From the NCBI RefSeq assembly GCF_001187435.1, contig NZ_LFXA01000017.1, positions 310,001 through 374,000 of the forward strand: DNA of 64,000 nt, given 5' to 3'. Shown piece by piece: positions 42,808 through 50,696 of this stretch. Each line of letters opens with the position of its first letter. Positions within the stretch are counted from its first letter, which is position 1. Made by a program: the position numbers and the translations under genes. Below the pieces are notes generated by a model that did no database searches, was not told the DNA's origin, and saw only the letters and a program-made list of their open reading frames with translations. Source of the stretch: Streptomyces caatingaensis (GTDB lineage: Bacteria; Actinomycetota; Actinomycetes; Streptomycetales; Streptomycetaceae).

Positions 42808-43467
42808 ATGACGACTTCGGCACTCGACCGCTCCGACACCGACGACGCGGAGCGGGGCGTACCCGCCACCGGGGCGGTCGGTGCCGGCCGCGGGTTCGCG
42901 TGGCTGCTGGTGATCACCGGAGCGGCCGGGCTGCTGGCCTCGTGGGTCATCACGATCGACAAGTTCAAGATCCTCGAGGCCAAGGTCGACGGGAGGACCT
43001 TCACCCCCGGCTGCAGCCTCAACCCCGTCGTCGCCTGCGGCAACATCATGGAGAGCGCCCAGGCCAAGGCGTTCGGCTTCCCCAACCCGATGCTCGGGCT
43101 GGTCGCCTACGGCGTGATCGTCGCCGTGGGCATGGGGCTGCTCGCCGGGGCCCGCTTCCGCCGCTGGTACTGGCTGGGCATGGAGGCCGGCTGCCTCTTC
43201 GGCGTCGGCTTCGTCACCTGGCTCCAGTACCAGTCGCTGTACGTCATCGGCTCGTTGTGCCTGTGGTGCTGCCTGGCCTGGGTCGCGACGATCGTCATGT
43301 TCTGCTACGTGACCGTGCAGAACGTCCGGCACCGCTTCATCCCGCTGCCGGACGGGGTGCGGCGTGCGGTGCTGGAGTTCCACTGGGTGGTGCCGGTGCT
43401 GTGGATCGGGATCATCGGGCTGCTGATCCTCACCAACTGGTGGTCGTTCTGGACGGGCCAGTCCTGA
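42808..43467 (+). CDS. Vitamin K epoxide reductase (VKOR) family protein
   Basis: This 219-residue membrane protein belongs to the VKOR family, which passes electrons between quinones and thiol-oxidising proteins, supporting disulphide formation outside the cell. Five membrane helices are visible. The active-site CxxC is in GSLCLWCCLAW (CLWC) on the fourth helix, and the loop cysteines are in TFTPGCSLNPVVACGNIM. All four redox cysteines are present. No thioredoxin-like domain is fused. I chose the ATG at 42808 because the earlier ATG at 42769 lacks a ribosome-binding site and adds only polar residues. Confidence 0.92.
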   Translation: MTTSALDRSDTDDAERGVPATGAVGAGRGFAWLLVITGAAGLLASWVITIDKFKILEAKVDGRTFTPGCSLNPVVACGNIMESAQAKAFGFPNPMLGLVAYGVIVAVGMGLLAGARFRRWYWLGMEAGCLFGVGFVTWLQYQSLYVIGSLCLWCCLAWVATIVMFCYVTVQNVRHRFIPLPDGVRRAVLEFHWVVPVLWIGIIGLLILTNWWSFWTGQS

Positions 43468-43505
43468 TCCGTTCGGCGGTTCGACCGGCTGTCAGTGGGG
43501 TGGCT

Positions 43506-43511
43506 TAGGGT
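43506..43511 (+). promoter_or_regulatory. -10 box of a probable leaderless rarA transcript
   Basis: TAGGGT is six bases before the GTG of rarA, with a weak -35 (TCGACC at 43481-43486) 19 bases upstream. No ribosome-binding site is present, so the mRNA is probably leaderless. Confidence 0.5.
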
Positions 43512-43517
43512 TTCCGT

Positions 43518-44867
43518 GTGGAGCCCGACCTGTTCACCGCAGCCGCAGAGGACCGCCAGGAGAAGGATCCGGCGAGCAGTCCGCTGGCCGTCCGCATGCG
43601 CCCCCGCACCCTCGACGAGGTCGTGGGGCAGCAGCATCTGCTGAAGCCCGGTTCGCCCCTGCGGAGGCTGGTGGGGGAGGGCAGCGGCGGCCCGGCCGGG
43701 CCCTCCTCGGTGATCCTGTGGGGGCCGCCCGGCATCGGCAAGACGACGCTGGCGTACGTCGTCAGCCAGGCCACCAAGAAGCGCTTCGTGGAGCTGTCGG
43801 CCATCACGGCCGGGGTGAAGGAGGTGCGGGCCGTCATCGACGGCGCCCGCCGTGCCTCCGGCGGCTACGGCCAGGAGACCGTCCTCTTCCTCGACGAGAT
43901 CCACCGCTTCAGCAAGGCCCAGCAGGACTCCCTGCTGCCGGCCGTGGAGAACCGCTGGGTCACCCTCGTCGCCGCCACCACGGAGAACCCGTACTTCTCC
44001 GTGATCTCCCCCCTCCTCTCCCGCTCCCTCCTGCTCACCCTCCAGGCGCTCACGGACGACGACCTGCGCGGGCTGCTGTACCGGGCGCTCACCGACGAGC
44101 GCGGCCTCGCCGGGGCCGTCACGCTCTCCGAGGACGCGGAGGCGCACCTGCTGCGGATCGCCGGCGGCGACGCGCGGCGGGCGCTGACCGCCCTGGAGGC
44201 GGGGGCCGGGGCGGCGATCGCCAAGGGCGAGACGGAGATCGGCCTCCAGACGCTGGAGGAGGCGGTCGACCGGGCCGCGGTGACCTACGACCGGGACGGC
44301 GACCAGCACTACGACGTGGCCAGCGCGCTGATCAAGTCGATCCGCGGTTCGGACGTCGACGCCACCCTGCACTACCTCGCGCGGATGATCGAGGCGGGGG
44401 AGGACCCGCGGTTCATCGCCCGGCGGCTGATGATCTCGGCCAGCGAGGACATCGGCCTGGCGGACCCGACCGCCCTGGCGACGGCGGTCGCGGGCGCGCA
44501 GGCGGTGGCGATGATCGGCTTCCCCGAGGCGCGGATCACCCTCTCCCAGGTGGCCATCGCGCTGGCGCTCGCGCCCAAGTCCAACGCGGCCTATCTCGCG
44601 ATCGACGCGGCGCTGGCCGATGTGCGGGCGGGGCTGGCGGGGCCGGTGCCGGCGCACCTGCGGGACGGGCACTACAAGGGGGCGGAGAAGCTGGGGCACG
44701 GCCAGGGGTACGTCTACCCCCACGACCTGCCCGGCGGGATCGCCGCGCAGCAGTACGCGCCGGACGCGGTGCACGGGAAGCGGTATTACGAGCCGACGCG
44801 GTACGGCGCGGAGGCGCGGTACGCGGATGTGGTGGAGCGGGTGCGGGGGCGTCTGAAGGGGGAGTGA
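43518..44867 (+). CDS. rarA: Replication-associated recombination protein RarA (AAA ATPase)
   Basis: RarA (MgsA) acts at stalled replication forks. The 449-residue protein has Walker A WGPPGIGKTTLAY near residue 70, Walker B LFLDEIHRFSKAQQDSLL near residue 117, sensor 1 VAATTENPYFSV and a sensor 2 block with GGDARRALTALE. A C-terminal MgsA domain contains GSDVDATLHYLARMIEAGED and YVYPHDLPGG. All hallmarks of the family are intact. The GTG start is just after a -10-like TAGGGT. Confidence 0.95.
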   Translation: MEPDLFTAAAEDRQEKDPASSPLAVRMRPRTLDEVVGQQHLLKPGSPLRRLVGEGSGGPAGPSSVILWGPPGIGKTTLAYVVSQATKKRFVELSAITAGVKEVRAVIDGARRASGGYGQETVLFLDEIHRFSKAQQDSLLPAVENRWVTLVAATTENPYFSVISPLLSRSLLLTLQALTDDDLRGLLYRALTDERGLAGAVTLSEDAEAHLLRIAGGDARRALTALEAGAGAAIAKGETEIGLQTLEEAVDRAAVTYDRDGDQHYDVASALIKSIRGSDVDATLHYLARMIEAGEDPRFIARRLMISASEDIGLADPTALATAVAGAQAVAMIGFPEARITLSQVAIALALAPKSNAAYLAIDAALADVRAGLAGPVPAHLRDGHYKGAEKLGHGQGYVYPHDLPGGIAAQQYAPDAVHGKRYYEPTRYGAEARYADVVERVRGRLKGE

Positions 44868-44925
44868 GCCCCGGACGGGCTGCTTCCGGCCCGTCCCGGG
44901 GGGAGCCCCGAGGACCGAGCGGGAG

Positions 44926-45768
44926 TCAATCCTCCGTCGCGTCGAAGAGGCGGTGCATGGCCCGGCGCAGGGCGACCAGGTCGTCCGCCGGCTCCGGGAA
45001 TTCGAAGCGGGCGTCGAAGGAGCGGTCGGCCGGTGAGCCGGTGGCACCGCCCCGTGTGAAGCGGACGCGGAGGCCGAAGCGGTCGAGGGCCAGCGGCACG
45101 GCCCGGTCGTCGGGGCCCGGCTCGTCGCGGTGCTCGCCCAGCAGCCGCCACAGCCGGCGCACCTGGTCGCCGTGGCCGGAGTGCAGGTGCTGGAGCAGCT
45201 CCGTCTCGTACGCGGCGAGGGGATCGGGCGAGGCGGCCGCGAAGGCGTCGGGATCGACGCCCTGAGCGCCCCAGAGGTCGTCCACCGTCACCTCGTCCAG
45301 CTCCAGCCGGACGGTGGCGCGGCCGGGCTCGGCCGTACCGGGGACGACGGTGATCCACCCGGAGAGCCAGGCGCGGCCCCGGATGCGGTGCGGCACGGAG
45401 ACCGGGGCCACGTCCGTGAGCTCCAGGACCGCCCGGATGTCGCCGTCCTGGGCGTGCGTCGCCGCCCGCACGGCGGGCGCGTCCGCGGGGAAGACGAGGT
45501 GGACGTCGCCGTCCCCGGCCACGCTGCGGGCCTCGGGGCAGAGCAGCTCCGGACGGGTGGCCTCCAGCCCGGGGACGAGCAGCACGGCGGAGCATGTACT
45601 CTGTACGAGAGTTCGTGTGCGCTCGGCTGCTGACGGCATCCGGGCGGTTTCAAGTCCGCTGGGACGCGGCTGACCACGATCGGATCGGACCTCCGTCACG
45701 TCGGCGCCTTCGGGAGCGCCCTTCTTCGTGCTGTCCGTGATGTGACTGGTGTTCCCCGGACGAGACAT
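44926..45768 (-). CDS. DUF2470-domain protein under iron-box control
   Basis: This 280-residue protein has a DUF2470-like C-terminal half (PDPLAAYETELLQHLHSGHGDQVRR and FTRGGATGSPADRSFDARFEFPEPADD). DUF2470 is the domain found at the end of HugZ-type haem-degrading enzymes. The N-terminal part, with RTRTLVQSTCSAVLLVPGL and AVLELTDVAPV, resembles a pyridoxamine-oxidase-like barrel in a loose way. AAGGAG precedes the ATG. A 19-bp iron box 14 bases upstream overlaps its promoter, indicating repression by a DmdR/IdeR-type regulator when iron is plentiful. A role in haem or iron handling is inferred. Confidence 0.75.
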   Translation of the reverse strand: MSRPGNTSHITDSTKKGAPEGADVTEVRSDRGQPRPSGLETARMPSAAERTRTLVQSTCSAVLLVPGLEATRPELLCPEARSVAGDGDVHLVFPADAPAVRAATHAQDGDIRAVLELTDVAPVSVPHRIRGRAWLSGWITVVPGTAEPGRATVRLELDEVTVDDLWGAQGVDPDAFAAASPDPLAAYETELLQHLHSGHGDQVRRLWRLLGEHRDEPGPDDRAVPLALDRFGLRVRFTRGGATGSPADRSFDARFEFPEPADDLVALRRAMHRLFDATED

Positions 45769-45782
45769 GCGATCTCCTTGAG

Positions 45783-45801
45783 TAAGGTGAGCCTAACCTA
45801 A
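45783..45801. promoter_or_regulatory. Iron box (DmdR/IdeR operator)
   Basis: TAAGGTGAGCCTAACCTAA matches the reverse complement of the actinobacterial iron box TTAGGTTAGGCTCACCTAA at 18 of 19 positions. It lies 14 bases before the DUF2470 gene on the minus strand and 23 bases before rpsD on the plus strand. TAGGTT (45805 to 45800) may be the -10 of the DUF2470 gene. Confidence 0.85.
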
Positions 45802-45824
45802 CCTATTTCGGAGGTCTGGAGAAC

Positions 45825-46439
45825 GTGCCTAACCAGTCGCGTCCCAAGGTCAAGAAGTCCCGTGCGCTCGGCATCGCGCTGACGCCGAAGGCCGTCAAGT
45901 ACTTCGAGGCCCGCCCCTACCCGCCGGGCGAGCACGGCCGTGGCCGCAAGCAGAACTCGGACTACAAGGTCCGTCTGCTCGAGAAGCAGCGTCTGCGCGC
46001 CCAGTACGACATCAGCGAGCGCCAGATGGTGCGTGCCTACGACCGCGCCAAGAAGGCCGAGGGCAAGACGGGCGAGGCGCTGGTCGTCGAGCTCGAGCGC
46101 CGTCTCGACGCGCTGGTCCTGCGTTCGGGCATCGCCCGCACCATCTACCAGGCCCGCCAGATGGTCGTCCACGGCCACATCGAGGTCAACGGCCACAAGG
46201 TCGACAAGCCGTCCTTCCGCGTCCGTCCCGACGACGTCGTGATGGTCCGCGAGCGCAGCCGCTCCAAGGCCCTCTTCGAGACGGCCCGCGCCGGTGGCTT
46301 CGCCGCCGAGGGCGAGACCCCGCGCTACCTCCAGGTCAACCTGGCCGCGCTGGCCTTCCGCCTGGACCGCGAGCCGAACCGCAAGGAGATCCCGGTGATC
46401 TGCGACGAGCAGCTCGTCGTCGAGTACTACGCCCGATAA
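45825..46439 (+). CDS. rpsD: 30S ribosomal protein S4
   Basis: S4 nucleates assembly of the small ribosomal subunit. The 204-residue protein has the N-terminal S4 domain (ARPYPPGEHGRGRKQNSDYKV, EKQRLRAQYDISERQMVRAY) and the RNA-binding S4 motif with RLDALVLRSGIARTIYQARQ followed by VVHGHIEVNGHKVDKPSF. It lacks the N-terminal zinc cysteines, so it is the zinc-free form. The GTG start follows GGAGGT and GGAGA. It is outside the main ribosomal clusters, and its promoter region contains an iron box used by the divergent gene. Confidence 0.97.
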   Translation: MPNQSRPKVKKSRALGIALTPKAVKYFEARPYPPGEHGRGRKQNSDYKVRLLEKQRLRAQYDISERQMVRAYDRAKKAEGKTGEALVVELERRLDALVLRSGIARTIYQARQMVVHGHIEVNGHKVDKPSFRVRPDDVVMVRERSRSKALFETARAGGFAAEGETPRYLQVNLAALAFRLDREPNRKEIPVICDEQLVVEYYAR

Positions 46440-46655
46440 GACCCGGGTGTAGCGCCTCCTTCCCCGGCTGGCCCGTCGTCTCCCCGCCTCCTGGCGGGCG
46501 AGGTGGCGGGCCGCCGTGTTTCCGGCCGCCGGGGGCGGAAGCCCGGGGCCGAAACGGAGTACGGGAGGCCACCCCCGGCGCGATAAGGTCGGTATCCGAC
46601 GTTCTACGTCGGTGACCAGCTGTGTGACCAGCGACGACGAGCAGGGAGCGGTGCA

Positions 46656-47096
46656 GTGTCCGGTGGAGAGGTGGCCGGGATCCTCGTGGCCGTCTTCTGG
46701 GCGATCCTGGTGTCCTTCATCGCCCTGGTCCTCGTCCGGCTGGCGCAGACGCTGAAGGCCGCCACCAAGCTGGTCGCCGACGTCACCGAACAGGCCGTAC
46801 CGCTCCTCGCCGACGCCTCGGCGACCGTCCGTTCCGCCCACACCCAGCTCGCCCGCGTCGACTCGATCGCCGCGGACGTCCAGGAGGTCACGGCGAACGC
46901 CTCCGCGCTCTCCTCGACCGTCTCCTCCGCCTTCGGCGGCCCCCTGGTCAAGGTCGCCGCCTTCGGCTACGGGGTGCGGCGGGCGATCGGCCGCAAGGGC
47001 GCGCCCGCGGAGCCCGAGGTGTTCCGCGGCAGGACCGTCGGCAAGAAACTGCCGTCCGCCCGGCGCGGCGGCCGCCGTACCCGTGGGAAGGGTTGA
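46656..47096 (+). CDS. DUF948 membrane protein
   Basis: This 146-residue protein has an N-terminal membrane helix (VAGILVAVFWAILVSFIALVLV) followed by a long amphipathic region with heptad-like repeats (LAQTLKAATKLVADVTEQAVPL). A second conserved segment contains GGPLVKVAAFGYGVRRAIG, and a basic Arg-rich tail ends the protein. DUF948 proteins are thought to be general stress or envelope proteins, but their function is unknown. CCGACGT/ACGTCGG forms an inverted repeat at 46596-46612 upstream, with TAAGGT as a possible -10. It is eight bases from the next gene. Confidence 0.82.
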   Translation: MSGGEVAGILVAVFWAILVSFIALVLVRLAQTLKAATKLVADVTEQAVPLLADASATVRSAHTQLARVDSIAADVQEVTANASALSSTVSSAFGGPLVKVAAFGYGVRRAIGRKGAPAEPEVFRGRTVGKKLPSARRGGRRTRGKG

Positions 47097-47103
47097 CCCA
47101 GAA

Positions 47104-47436
47104 ATGTTCCGCCGTGCTTTTTGGTTCACCACCGGTGTGGCCGCCGGTGTGTGGGCCACCACCAAGGTCAACCGCACCCTGGACAAGCTCACGCCCGAGA
47201 GCCTGGCGCTCCAGGCCGCCGATCGTGCCGTGCTCGCCGGCCGACGCGTCAAGCTCTTCGCCCTCGACATCCGCGACGGCATGGCACACCGCGAAGCGGC
47301 GCTCAAGGACGCGCTCGGCCTGACGGCCGCGCCGGACCCCGAGCCCGGGCCCCGGGCCCTCCCCGGACGCCCCCGCCTCGTGGTCGTCGAACCCCAGCAC
47401 TCCCACCACTCGCTCACCCGGAAAGAGGACCACTGA
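47104..47436 (+). CDS. Small DUF6167-like protein, probably membrane-associated
   Basis: This 110-residue protein begins MFRRAFWFTTGVAAGVWATT, a short hydrophobic segment that probably anchors it in the membrane. A helical region with LTPESLALQAADRAVLAGRR follows and then a proline-rich end. The family is of unknown function and is found next to alaS in actinobacteria. Its stop overlaps the alaS start by one base, so alaS translation is probably coupled to it. Confidence 0.75.
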   Translation: MFRRAFWFTTGVAAGVWATTKVNRTLDKLTPESLALQAADRAVLAGRRVKLFALDIRDGMAHREAALKDALGLTAAPDPEPGPRALPGRPRLVVVEPQHSHHSLTRKEDH

Positions 47437-50105
47437 TGGAGTCCGCCGAAATCCGCCGCCGCTGGTTGCGCTTCTTCGAAGAGCGTGGGCACACCGTCGT
47501 GCCGTCGGCGTCGCTCATCGCGGACGACCCGACGCTGCTCCTGGTCCCCGCCGGCATGGTGCCCTTCAAGCCGTACTTCCTCGGTGAGGTCAAGCCGCCG
47601 TTCTCCCGCGCCACCAGCGTGCAGAAGTGCGTCCGCACGCCGGACATCGAGGAGGTCGGCAAGACCACCCGGCACGGCACGTTCTTCCAGATGTGCGGCA
47701 ACTTCTCCTTCGGCGACTACTTCAAGGAAGGCGCCATCAAGTACGCCTGGGAGCTGCTGACGACTCCCGTGGCGGACGGTGGCTACGGCCTGGAGCCCGA
47801 GAAGCTCTGGATCACCGTCTACGAGCAGGACGACGAGGCCGAGCGCATCTGGCGCGACGTCGTCGGCGTGCCGGCCGAGCGCATCCAGCGCCTGGGCATG
47901 GGCCCGAACTTCTGGTCCATGGGCGTCCCCGGTCCCTGCGGCCCCTGCTCCGAGATCAACTACGACCGCGGCCCCGAGTTCGGCCCCGAGGGCGGCCCGG
48001 CCGTCAACGACGAGCGGTACGTGGAGATCTGGAACCTGGTCTTCATGCAGTACGAGCGGGGTGCCGGCGACGGCAAGGAGGACTTCCCGATCCTCGGCGA
48101 CCTCCCCGCCAAGAACATCGACACCGGTCTCGGCCTCGAGCGCCTCGCCATGATCCTCCAGGGCGTGCGCAACATGTACGAGACCGACACCCTGCGCGTC
48201 GTCATCGACAAGGCCACCGAGCTGACCGGGGTCGCCTACGGCGCCGCCGACGCCTCCGACGTCTCGCTGCGCGTGGTCGCCGACCACATGCGCACCTCCG
48301 TGATGCTCATCGGCGACGGCGTCACCCCCGGCAACGAGGGCCGCGGCTACGTCCTGCGCCGCATCATGCGCCGCGCCATCCGCAACATGCGGATGCTGGG
48401 CGCCACCGGCCCGGTCGTCGCCGACCTGCTCGACGTGATCATCAACACGATGGGGCAGCAGTACCCGGAGCTGATCTCGGACCGCAAGCGCATCGAGACC
48501 GTCGCGCTCGCCGAGGAGGCCGCCTTCCTCAAGACCCTCAAGGCCGGCACCAACATCCTCGACACCGCCGTCACCGAGACCAAGGCCGCCGGCGGCACGG
48601 TCCTCGCCGGCGACAAGGCGTTCCTGCTCCACGACACCTGGGGCTTCCCCATCGACCTCACCCTGGAGATGGCCGCCGAGCAGGGCCTCGCGGTGGACGA
48701 GGACGGCTTCCGCCGCCTGATGAAGGAGCAGCGGGAGCGCGCCAAGGCCGACGCCAAGGCCAAGAAGACCGGTCACGCCGACCTGTCCGCCTACCGCGAG
48801 GTCGCCGACGCCTCCGGCGCCACCGACTTCACCGGCTACGTCACCACCGAGGGCGAGTCCACGGTCGTCGGCCTGCTCGTGGACGGCGTGCCCTCGCCGG
48901 CCGCCTCCGAGGGCGACGAGGTCGAGGTCGTCCTGGACCGCACCCCGTTCTACGCCGAGGGCGGCGGCCAGCAGGCCGACCAGGGCCGGATCAAGCTGGA
49001 CACCGGCGCCGTGATCGAGGTCCGCGACGTGCAGAAGCCGGTCCCCGGCGTGCACGTGCACAAGGGCGTCGTCCAGGTCGGCGAGGTGACCGTGGGCGCC
49101 TCCGCCTACGCCACCATCGACGTCCGCCGCCGCCGCGCCATCGCCCGCGCCCACAGCGCCACCCACCTCACCCACCAGGCGCTGCGCGACGCCCTGGGCC
49201 CGACGGCCGCCCAGGCCGGTTCGGAGAACGCCCCGGGCCGCTTCCGCTTCGACTTCGGCTCCCCGGCCGCCGTGCCGGGCACCGTCCTCACCGACGTCGA
49301 GCAGCGGATCAACGAGGTCCTCTCCCGTGAACTCGACGTCCACGCCGAGATCATGAGCCTGGACGAGGCCAAGAAGGCCGGTGCCATCGCCGAGTTCGGC
49401 GAGAAGTACGGCGAGCGCGTACGCGTCGTGACCATCGGCGACTTCTCCAAGGAGCTGTGCGGCGGTACGCACGTCGCCAACACCGCCCAGCTGGGCCTGG
49501 TCAAGCTCCTCGGCGAGTCCTCGATCGGCTCCGGCGTGCGCCGGGTCGAGGCCCTCGTGGGCGCCGACGCGTACCACTTCCTGGCCAAGGAGCACACGGT
49601 CGTCGCCCAGCTCACCGAGCTGGTCAAGGGCCGTCCGGAGGAGCTGCCGGAGAAGATCTCCGGAATGCTCGCCAAGCTCAAGGACGCCGAGAAGGAGATC
49701 GAGCGCTTCCGCGCCGAGAAGGTGCTCCAGGCCGCCGCCGGGCTGGCCGAGGGCGCCAAGGACGTCCGCGGCGTCGCCCTGGTCACCGGCCGGGTGCCGG
49801 ACGGCACCGGCGCCGACGACCTGCGCAAGCTCGTCCTCGACGTGCGCGGCCGGATCAACGGCGGCCGCCCGGCCGTCGTCGCCCTGTTCACCGTGGCCAA
49901 CGGCCGTCCGCTCACCGTCATCGCCACCAACGACGCCGCCCGTGACCGCGGCCTCAAGGCCGGTGACCTGGTGCGCACCGCCGCCAAGACGCTCGGCGGC
50001 GGTGGCGGCGGCAAGCCGGACGTCGCCCAGGGCGGCGGCCAGAACCCGGAGGCCGTGGACGAGGCCATGGCCGCGGTCGAGCGGCTCGTCGGGGAAGCGG
50101 CCTGA
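47436..50105 (+). CDS. alaS: Alanyl-tRNA synthetase
   Basis: AlaRS charges tRNA-Ala and edits mischarged Ser and Gly. The 889-residue protein begins MESAEIRRRWLRFFEERGHT. It has class II motifs (SVQKCVRTPDIEEVGKTTRH, MCGNFSFGDYFKEGAIKYAW) and the tRNA-binding region. The editing domain carries zinc ligands H-x3-H (AHSATHLTHQAL) and CGGTH. A C-terminal C-Ala domain has GGGGGGKPDVAQGGGQ and DEAMAAVERLVGE. All editing residues are intact. The ATG overlaps the preceding stop. Confidence 0.97.
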   Translation: MESAEIRRRWLRFFEERGHTVVPSASLIADDPTLLLVPAGMVPFKPYFLGEVKPPFSRATSVQKCVRTPDIEEVGKTTRHGTFFQMCGNFSFGDYFKEGAIKYAWELLTTPVADGGYGLEPEKLWITVYEQDDEAERIWRDVVGVPAERIQRLGMGPNFWSMGVPGPCGPCSEINYDRGPEFGPEGGPAVNDERYVEIWNLVFMQYERGAGDGKEDFPILGDLPAKNIDTGLGLERLAMILQGVRNMYETDTLRVVIDKATELTGVAYGAADASDVSLRVVADHMRTSVMLIGDGVTPGNEGRGYVLRRIMRRAIRNMRMLGATGPVVADLLDVIINTMGQQYPELISDRKRIETVALAEEAAFLKTLKAGTNILDTAVTETKAAGGTVLAGDKAFLLHDTWGFPIDLTLEMAAEQGLAVDEDGFRRLMKEQRERAKADAKAKKTGHADLSAYREVADASGATDFTGYVTTEGESTVVGLLVDGVPSPAASEGDEVEVVLDRTPFYAEGGGQQADQGRIKLDTGAVIEVRDVQKPVPGVHVHKGVVQVGEVTVGASAYATIDVRRRRAIARAHSATHLTHQALRDALGPTAAQAGSENAPGRFRFDFGSPAAVPGTVLTDVEQRINEVLSRELDVHAEIMSLDEAKKAGAIAEFGEKYGERVRVVTIGDFSKELCGGTHVANTAQLGLVKLLGESSIGSGVRRVEALVGADAYHFLAKEHTVVAQLTELVKGRPEELPEKISGMLAKLKDAEKEIERFRAEKVLQAAAGLAEGAKDVRGVALVTGRVPDGTGADDLRKLVLDVRGRINGGRPAVVALFTVANGRPLTVIATNDAARDRGLKAGDLVRTAAKTLGGGGGGKPDVAQGGGQNPEAVDEAMAAVERLVGEAA

Positions 50106-50107
50106 CC

Positions 50108-50572
50108 GTGCGACGAGGCAGACGCATCGCCGTCGACGTCGGGGACGCCCGGATCGGGGTCGCCTCGTGCGACCCCGACGGGGTCCTCGCCACCCCGGTC
50201 GAGACCGTGCCGGGCCGGGACGTCCCGGCCGCGCACAAACGGCTGGTGGCGGTGGTCGAGGAGTACGAGCCCATCGAGGTGGTCGTCGGCCTGCCCCGCT
50301 CGCTCAGCGGGCGCGAGGGGCCGGCGGCGGCCAAGGCCCGCACGTTCGCCAAGGAGCTGGCCCGGCGCGTCGCGCCGGTGCCGGTCCGGCTGGTGGACGA
50401 GCGGATGACCACGGTGACCGCGGCGCAGGGGCTGCGCGCCTCCGGGGTGAACGCGAAGAAGGGGCGGTCCGTCGTCGACCAGGCGGCAGCCGTGATCATC
50501 CTGCAGAGCGCGCTGGAGGCCGAACGGGTGTCCGGCCGCCCTCCGGGCGAAGCCGTCGAAGTGGTCATCTGA
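50108..50572 (+). CDS. ruvX: RuvX/YqgF Holliday junction resolvase-like protein
   Basis: This 154-residue RNase H-fold protein is related to YqgF, implicated in 16S rRNA maturation and possibly junction cleavage. It starts with the DVGDARIGVASCDPDG motif carrying the first Asp, has VVVGLPRSLSGREG in the middle and a late DQAAAVIILQSAL with an acidic residue. The first Glu is present in VDERMTT. The gene starts two bases after the alaS stop, so it is in the same operon. Confidence 0.92.
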   Translation: MRRGRRIAVDVGDARIGVASCDPDGVLATPVETVPGRDVPAAHKRLVAVVEEYEPIEVVVGLPRSLSGREGPAAAKARTFAKELARRVAPVPVRLVDERMTTVTAAQGLRASGVNAKKGRSVVDQAAAVIILQSALEAERVSGRPPGEAVEVVI

Positions 50573-50696
50573 TCGCGATACGGTAACCTTCCGCGCGACA
50601 TGGCAGCTGTTCGAACGCCATCCTTACCGGAGCAGACGATCGGACCCGCGCCCCTCAGGGGGCGCCCGGCTGCCGCTGTGCGGCTCTAGGGGATAG

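Noticed and set aside
44620..44856. 78-codon open frame inside rarA
   Set aside because: It is an alternative frame of the RarA C-terminal domain with no independent signals.
46441..46655. Terminator after rpsD
   Set aside because: Only imperfect G/C pairings were found (around 46483-46511); none is convincing enough to list.
45798..49595. A 1265-codon open frame antisense to rpsD and alaS
   Set aside because: The opposite strand encodes S4 and AlaRS with all motifs intact. The antisense translation is Gly/Val/Ala/Asp-rich with no domain.
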